64,000 bases of DNA from Bradyrhizobium sp. dw_78 (GTDB lineage Bacteria > Pseudomonadota > Alphaproteobacteria > Rhizobiales > Xanthobacteraceae), in the NCBI RefSeq assembly GCF_018449525.1, contig NZ_JAAVUS010000014.1, positions 62,001 to 126,000 on the forward strand. The letters run 5' to 3'. Shown piece by piece: positions 59,934 to 64,000 of the stretch (positions within the stretch are counted from its first letter, which is position 1; the number at the start of each line of letters is the position of its first letter). The translations under genes and the position numbers were made by a program. Under the pieces are notes generated by a model. The model saw only the letters and a program-made list of their open reading frames with translations. It was not told the origin of the DNA and did not search any database.

Positions 59934-61087
59934 TGCCTGACGACTTTTCTGCAAGAGTAAATCTTTGGGTGGATGAAAATCGCCGTGCAGAATTCTGCGC
60001 GGCGTGACCTCAAGCGAAGTTTCTTCCAGACATAGACCAGCCGTTCGGCGCAACGCCGCATGACAGATCTTCGATTGGAAGAAAGAGCCTCCGCGAGGTC
60101 AGCGAGTACTCGACGGTGTGTCCGGAGCTCGCGCTGGAGGCCGCGTACTGGCGACGCTGGAGGTAAGGGCCACGGTATCGTTTAAAGCCGCGGTATCGTT
60201 TGAAAATGAAATCCAGTCGACCGCCGCGATGATCTCGTAAAGCATACAACCTCCCCCCTCACCGCGATGACTCGCGGCAAGCTGTCCGTCCAGATATTTC
60301 TCAAAACACAGCAGTAACGCCTGACACTCAAAATCGTTCAGCCGCTCACCGCTTGGTCTCAGCCCTCTTTTCGTTCGCGTCCTTCGCATCCGGCGTTGAT
60401 AGGACCCCGTGGCATGTGCGTATTTCTCTTTTTCGAAGCGGACGAGACATGAATGTCCCGCCTGAGAAATTTAGACACAGCACCACCATGCTCATATTGC
60501 TATGAGTCATAACCCATCCAACGCTTGGAAAGCGTCGCACACGCGCACACCGCCGCCGATTTGCACGTTCGCCCCTGGTTTTCAAACCGCGCTGATCTGG
60601 AGAACCGTGGGCGCCGCGAACAGACAAAGAAATACACGATGCGTGATTTCTCGCAATGCCTTGAATCGAGGCGCACGGCTTCGCGGCATCCGTATGTGCG
60701 ACGCTGCGGTCGCGAAATGGCAAAGCAAGTTTTTGAATCACCGCGTAGATTCGCGTGTGCGAGGCGTTGTCACAAATCTCGCTGCAGCCGCGAAAATTTT
60801 TAATAAATTCTTTACAATCGTCGGCGGCGAATACCGTTTTTCAGAACGCTTGAGCTCGCTATGCGGGTAAGTGACTAGCGAGACGGCGTTTTTCGAGATT
60901 CTTTTTCAGGGTAACTCTCGCCGGTCATGCTCACGGAAAAAGCAGAGAGCTTCACGGCTTAGGCAACATCACGCGGATCGCTTGCGCTGGCGCGATGCGT
61001 TTCGATTAGGGCAAGCGGCATCCAGTAAAATCACGGAAGCGCGGTTGCTCCTTGCACGGAAGCTTGTTGCTGCGAGATGGATGCGCA
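59934..61087. other. Long non-coding interval upstream of dnaA
   Basis: About 1150 bases between rpsT and dnaA, both leftward. It includes an AT-rich stretch (60790-60825, with TTTTTAATAAATTCTTTAC). I found no consensus DnaA box TTWTNCACA cluster, so I do not call an origin. Short frames on both strands have no ribosome site or domain. The promoter and leader of dnaA should be at its left part. Confidence 0.5.
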
Positions 61088-61116
61088 AAAGAAAAAGCCC
61101 GGCATTGCCGGGCTCT
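61088..61116 (-). terminator. Rho-independent terminator of rpsT
   Basis: On the minus strand AGCCCGGCAATGCCGGGCT folds into an 8-bp GC-rich hairpin and is followed by TTTTTC. It stands 28 bases after the rpsT stop. Confidence 0.85.
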
Positions 61117-61141
61117 TTGACGAATGTCTTTTTCGTTCAGT

Positions 61142-61408
61142 TCATTTCGCAAGCTTGGCGATCTGGTGCGCAAGCCGCGATACCTTTCGGCTCGCGTTGT
61201 TCTTGTGAATGATGTTGCGCTGCGCCGCTTGCATCAATTCCGGCTCGGCGCGGGTCATCGCCTTCAGCGCCGCTTCGCGATCGCCGCTCTTGATCGCTTC
61301 TTCGACGGTGCGAACGGCGCCGCGCATCTGGGTGCGGCGCGATTTGTTGATGATGGTGCGGCGGGCAATCTTGCGCGTCGCTTTCTTGGCAGAGGTCGTA
61401 TTGGCCAT
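61142..61408 (-). CDS. rpsT: 30S ribosomal protein S20
   Basis: An 88-residue basic helical protein, starting at ATG 61408 ([17 protein letters not shown]). The first residues and [19 protein letters not shown] are typical S20. It binds 16S rRNA in the body of the small subunit. The longer frame to 61474 is unnecessary. Followed by a strong terminator. rpsT upstream of dnaA is a common order in Rhizobiales. Confidence 0.96.
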   Translation of the reverse strand: MANTTSAKKATRKIARRTIINKSRRTQMRGAVRTVEEAIKSGDREAALKAMTRAEPELMQAAQRNIIHKNNASRKVSRLAHQIAKLAK

Positions 61409-61764
61409 GCTCTCAAATTTCCTGTAGCGGTGACCGGTCGCAGGTGGTCGGACTAAACCGCGCCCGCCGTTCAACCGTATGATCGACGCTGGGGTGTGCT
61501 CGGGTATTCCAAAGGTGCCGTGTCAGGAGCGAAACTTGCTCGCATGACCGCGCCTCTCAAATAATAGCGGCGGCAGGATTGCGCCCGCCGCCATCGTCAG
61601 TCCTTATAAAGGGCGCGGCTTGCAGCGTCAACGCCTTCCGGCCGCTTCCGAACCCCGCCGCCCGGCCCGGCGCCGCCGATAAGGCGTTGACGAGGTTGAA
61701 TTTCCCGCGCCGCCCCGCTAATGGCTGACAGCGTTCGGGGCGCTGCCGGTAAAGAGGGTGACGG
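61409..61764. other. Interval between rpsT and a small membrane protein gene
   Basis: A 356-base divergent intergenic region that must hold the rpsT promoter on the minus strand. Nothing else is recognised in it. Confidence 0.4.
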
Positions 61765-62082
61765 ATGATCCGCGGTTTATTCCGCCTTGTGGGGCTTCTG
61801 CTGCTGGCCGGCGGATTCATCTTCATGGTCTATGACGGCGCGCGCTGGGTGGCCGATCAGACCCTGCGCTTCACCCGGTTCGGCGAGTTCTGGAACGACC
61901 TCCATCAATCCAGCCAGGAGGCATTCAAGACCTGGGTCGACAGCCACGCGCCCTGGCTCTGGAACAGCGTCATCCGGGTCGTGCTGGATCAGCCGGTCTT
62001 TGCCGTGATGGGCGTGCTGGGCATTTTGCTGATGGTGCTGTTTCGTCCCCGCAAGCCGCTGATCGGTTATTCGCGGAGCTAA
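61765..62082 (+). CDS. Small inner-membrane protein, hypothetical
   Basis: A 105-residue protein. Hydrophobic segments at about 4-25 (FRLVGLLLLAGGFIFMVY) and 76-96 (VFAVMGVLGILLMVLF) flank a soluble loop containing FWNDLHQSSQEAFKTWVD. This layout is of the small conserved PetM/DUF-type proteins of Rhizobiales; function unknown. It is 101 bp ahead of the polysaccharide export gene on the same strand. Confidence 0.72.
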   Translation: MIRGLFRLVGLLLLAGGFIFMVYDGARWVADQTLRFTRFGEFWNDLHQSSQEAFKTWVDSHAPWLWNSVIRVVLDQPVFAVMGVLGILLMVLFRPRKPLIGYSRS

Positions 62083-62183
62083 GCCGCGCGCGCACCGGCG
62101 GTCCGGGCACGCGCTCGATGCCGTGTATTAACACCGTTTGTTAACCATAGCCGATGCAAGACTGGGGCTGTCTCGCTAAGAGG

Positions 62184-62945
62184 ATGTCTCCGGTGCCGGT
62201 TGCGCGCGGATTTCGATTGCCGATCACTGTCGCCCTGACCGCGCTCGGCTTGTCGGGTTGTATGCACACATCAGGTCCGGTCGCGACCGCGCAGCCGGGC
62301 GATCTCGATTACATGACTTACGGCCAGCCCTATGGCGTGGCCCCGCGACGCGCCGTCGCTTCGCCGGCTTATGCCGCGGATAGCGGCGGTGCTGTCGCGG
62401 CGCTACGCAACAGCTTTGCCTCGTCGCGTTACGATACGCCCGCGCCTGTTCCGGTTGCGTATGCGGCGGCGTCGGGAGGCTACGATCCCGCGTATCACCT
62501 CGATGCCGGCGACAAGCTACGGGTCGTCGTCTACGGCCAGGAAGGCCTCACCAACAGCTATGCGATCGACGCCGGCGGCTCCATCACCATGCCGCTGATC
62601 GGCCCGGTGCCGGCACGCGGACGAACGCCGGCGGGACTCGCCGCCGAGATCGCCCGCCGCCTGCGCAGCGGCTATATCCGCGAGCCATCGGTGGCCGTGG
62701 AGATCGAATCCTACCGGCCGTTCTTCATCCTCGGTGAAGTCGCGGCGCCCGGACAATATCCTTATGTGCCCAACATGACCGTCGAAAGCGCGGTCGCCAT
62801 TGCGGGCGGTTTCTCGCCGCGCGCCAAGCGCGACCAGGTCACTTTGACTCACACCGATGGCGCGGGCCCGATACGCACCACCGTGCCGCTCGGCACGCCC
62901 ATCGGCCCCGGCGATACCGTGCTCGTCAGCGAACGCTGGTTCTGA
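62184..62945 (+). CDS. Polysaccharide export lipoprotein (Wza/OtnA-like)
   Basis: A 253-residue protein starting at ATG 62184 (MSPVPVARGFRLPITVALTA). The lipobox LSGC near residue 26 marks a lipoprotein. The poly_export domain is at about 100-180 (YHLDAGDKLRVVVYGQEGL, ITMPLIGPVPARGRTP), and a SLBB repeat follows (FFILGEVAAPGQYPYVPNMT). It should form or gate an outer-membrane channel for capsule or exopolysaccharide. No glycosyltransferase or Wzc gene lies in the window, so the polymer is unknown. Confidence 0.88.
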   Translation: MSPVPVARGFRLPITVALTALGLSGCMHTSGPVATAQPGDLDYMTYGQPYGVAPRRAVASPAYAADSGGAVAALRNSFASSRYDTPAPVPVAYAAASGGYDPAYHLDAGDKLRVVVYGQEGLTNSYAIDAGGSITMPLIGPVPARGRTPAGLAAEIARRLRSGYIREPSVAVEIESYRPFFILGEVAAPGQYPYVPNMTVESAVAIAGGFSPRAKRDQVTLTHTDGAGPIRTTVPLGTPIGPGDTVLVSERWF

Positions 62946-62963
62946 AGCTGCGGCGATCGGCCG

Positions 62964-64000
62964 TTAAGTTTTTGCCTGCGCGGCCAGCACTTCCCCCGCC
63001 GCCCTTTGCCCGCTCTCCAGTGCCCCATGCGCGGTCGAGAAAAAATTCGGCGAGGTGGCCTCGCCGGCAAAGAACAAGCGCCCATCGACCGGAGCCGCCA
63101 GCACTGCGCGTTTCCCTGCATGACCGGGCAAGGCGTGCGAATAAGAGCCGCGCGCGAACGGGTCGTGGGACCAGCGCGATTCGGACAGCGGCTTCAGTCT
63201 GCGGCGATAGTCGTTGCCGAGCAGGGCCGCGATCTCGTCGATGCTTTGCGCGGCGAGCGCGCCCGGGCCGGCGTCTTCCAGCGCCTGCGCAAAGCTGCCG
63301 CCGAAAAATCCCTCGATACAGGCCTGCCCGAACGGCCTCAGGTGAAAGGTGCCCATCGCGGTTCGCATGGTGGCGCCGCGCAGATTGCCGTCTTTCGGCA
63401 GTTGCTCCGGTTGATCCAGCGCCAGCATCACCTTGTCCGCAAGCCCGAGCGGCAAACCGCGCGCGGCGTCCACCTTTTCCGGCAGGGGCGGGTGAAAACC
63501 GATGGCCTGGTCGGCGATCAGATTGGTCGGCACGGTGACGATCACCTTGCCGGCCGTGAGCATGCCTTTGGAGGTCTCGATCTGCAGGCGTTTTCCGGAA
63601 TGATCGATCCGCGTCACGTTGCAGTTGAATGCGCGCGGGCATGACGCGCCATAAGCGCCGATCAGCGCGCCATAGCCGCGCCGCACGCGCCAATTGATCT
63701 CGGTGTCCTCATAGGCCTCCATATCGAGGGTCGAGACCAAGTCGAGCTCGCAGCCGTTGATGTAGGTCGAGAGCGCGTCGATCATCGGATTCCAGCGATT
63801 GCCGGGCTCGAGACAGGTGCTCGCGGCGGGATCCTTGCCGGTCTTGGCGGCTCGCTCCGCGCGATCGTAGAACGCGTCGATCGCCTCGATGAAATCCTGC
63901 CGCTCCTGCAGCGGAAAGCCGGCGTCGAAACTCTGCTCGCGCCAGGGCGGGCGGGTCTTGTCGACCTCGAAATTCAGTTGCGCGGCGATACCGACGAACG
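62964..64000 (-). CDS. FAD-dependent amine oxidase, C-terminal part (runs off the window)
   Basis: The leftward frame is open from the right window edge to 62964, about 345 residues, with no start inside that is needed. RLFFAGEATSPNFFSTAHGALESGQRAA is the C-terminal FAD-binding signature of monoamine oxidase-like enzymes, and RRGYGALIGAYG and KVIVTVPTNLI are core motifs. The N-terminal Rossmann GxGxxG lies beyond the window. Substrate unknown; polyamine or tryptophan oxidases are similar. Confidence 0.88.
   Translation of the reverse strand, partial: FVGIAAQLNFEVDKTRPPWREQSFDAGFPLQERQDFIEAIDAFYDRAERAAKTGKDPAASTCLEPGNRWNPMIDALSTYINGCELDLVSTLDMEAYEDTEINWRVRRGYGALIGAYGASCPRAFNCNVTRIDHSGKRLQIETSKGMLTAGKVIVTVPTNLIADQAIGFHPPLPEKVDAARGLPLGLADKVMLALDQPEQLPKDGNLRGATMRTAMGTFHLRPFGQACIEGFFGGSFAQALEDAGPGALAAQSIDEIAALLGNDYRRRLKPLSESRWSHDPFARGSYSHALPGHAGKRAVLAAPVDGRLFFAGEATSPNFFSTAHGALESGQRAAGEVLAAQAKT

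Noticed and set aside
60346-60870. Short frames upstream of dnaA as genes
   Set aside because: They overlap one another on both strands and have no ribosome site or known motif.
59934-61141. oriC upstream of dnaA
   Set aside because: No cluster of DnaA boxes could be read; in Bradyrhizobium relatives dnaA is, as far as I recall, not at the origin.

Overview
The window reads as chromosome of an alphaproteobacterium of the Bradyrhizobium/Rhodopseudomonas group (Nitrobacteraceae). The basis is the high-GC codon use, the gene neighbourhood (phoH-ybeY-CBS protein; miaB; fur; rimI-tsaB; trpS-murJ; dnaA-dnaN-recF-gyrB-murA; rpsT) and short dispersed palindromic repeats of the kind common in these genomes. 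This is a judgement from gene content and sequence style; no database search was made.

Layout. Positions 1-16824 are core chromosome: a leftward housekeeping series (CBS protein, ybeY, phoH, miaB, HAD hydrolase, fur, rimI, tsaB, NifU-like, UspA, trpS, murJ), then a rightward PfkB sugar kinase, a leftward acyl-CoA synthetase and serine hydrolase, a small orphan gene and a rightward GabD-like aldehyde dehydrogenase. Positions 41299-64000 are core again: SulP-STAS-cNMP transporter, purC, pirin, ketopantoate reductase, MmgE/PrpD, a Tat-exported SnoaL-like protein, a luciferase-like oxidoreductase, DUF2867, a repeat-rich kilobase, a murA paralogue, gyrB, recF, a broken GIY-YIG gene, dnaN, dnaA, rpsT, a Wza-like lipoprotein and an amine oxidase cut by the window edge.

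Between them sits a discrete 24.5-kb transposon, 16837-41293. It has 14-bp identical terminal inverted repeats, repeated transposase-binding-like motifs at both ends and a perfect 5-bp target duplication (CCCCT). It landed 12 bp after the stop of the aldehyde dehydrogenase gene and separated that gene from a strong hairpin now at 41313. Its transposition genes are a TnsC/TniB ATPase, apparently frame-shifted near its start, and an 805-residue TniQ/TnsD-like protein with unusual extra helix-turn-helix domains. No TnsA or TnsB/TniA gene is visible, so it is probably not autonomous now.

The cargo is a defence island. Its core is a leftward operon coding for an Ssp-type DNA phosphorothioation system: cysteine desulfurase SspA, DUF4007 protein SspB, large ATPase SspC and PAPS-reductase-like SspD, with overlapping genes. 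The usual SspE effector is missing. Instead the operon continues into a P-loop ATPase and an FtsK/HerA translocase that look like one split protein. A rightward pair converges on them: a protein with two GHKL ATPase modules and a protein with a strongly modified receiver domain. I propose these four as the phosphorothioate-linked restriction or signalling module. To the left lie HEPN-like, PIN-like and AbiV-like genes; to the right lie a DUF5677-like protein and a PD-(D/E)xK-like protein. The combination of a Tn7-like carrier, Ssp modification and a two-component-like effector is the most interesting content of the window.
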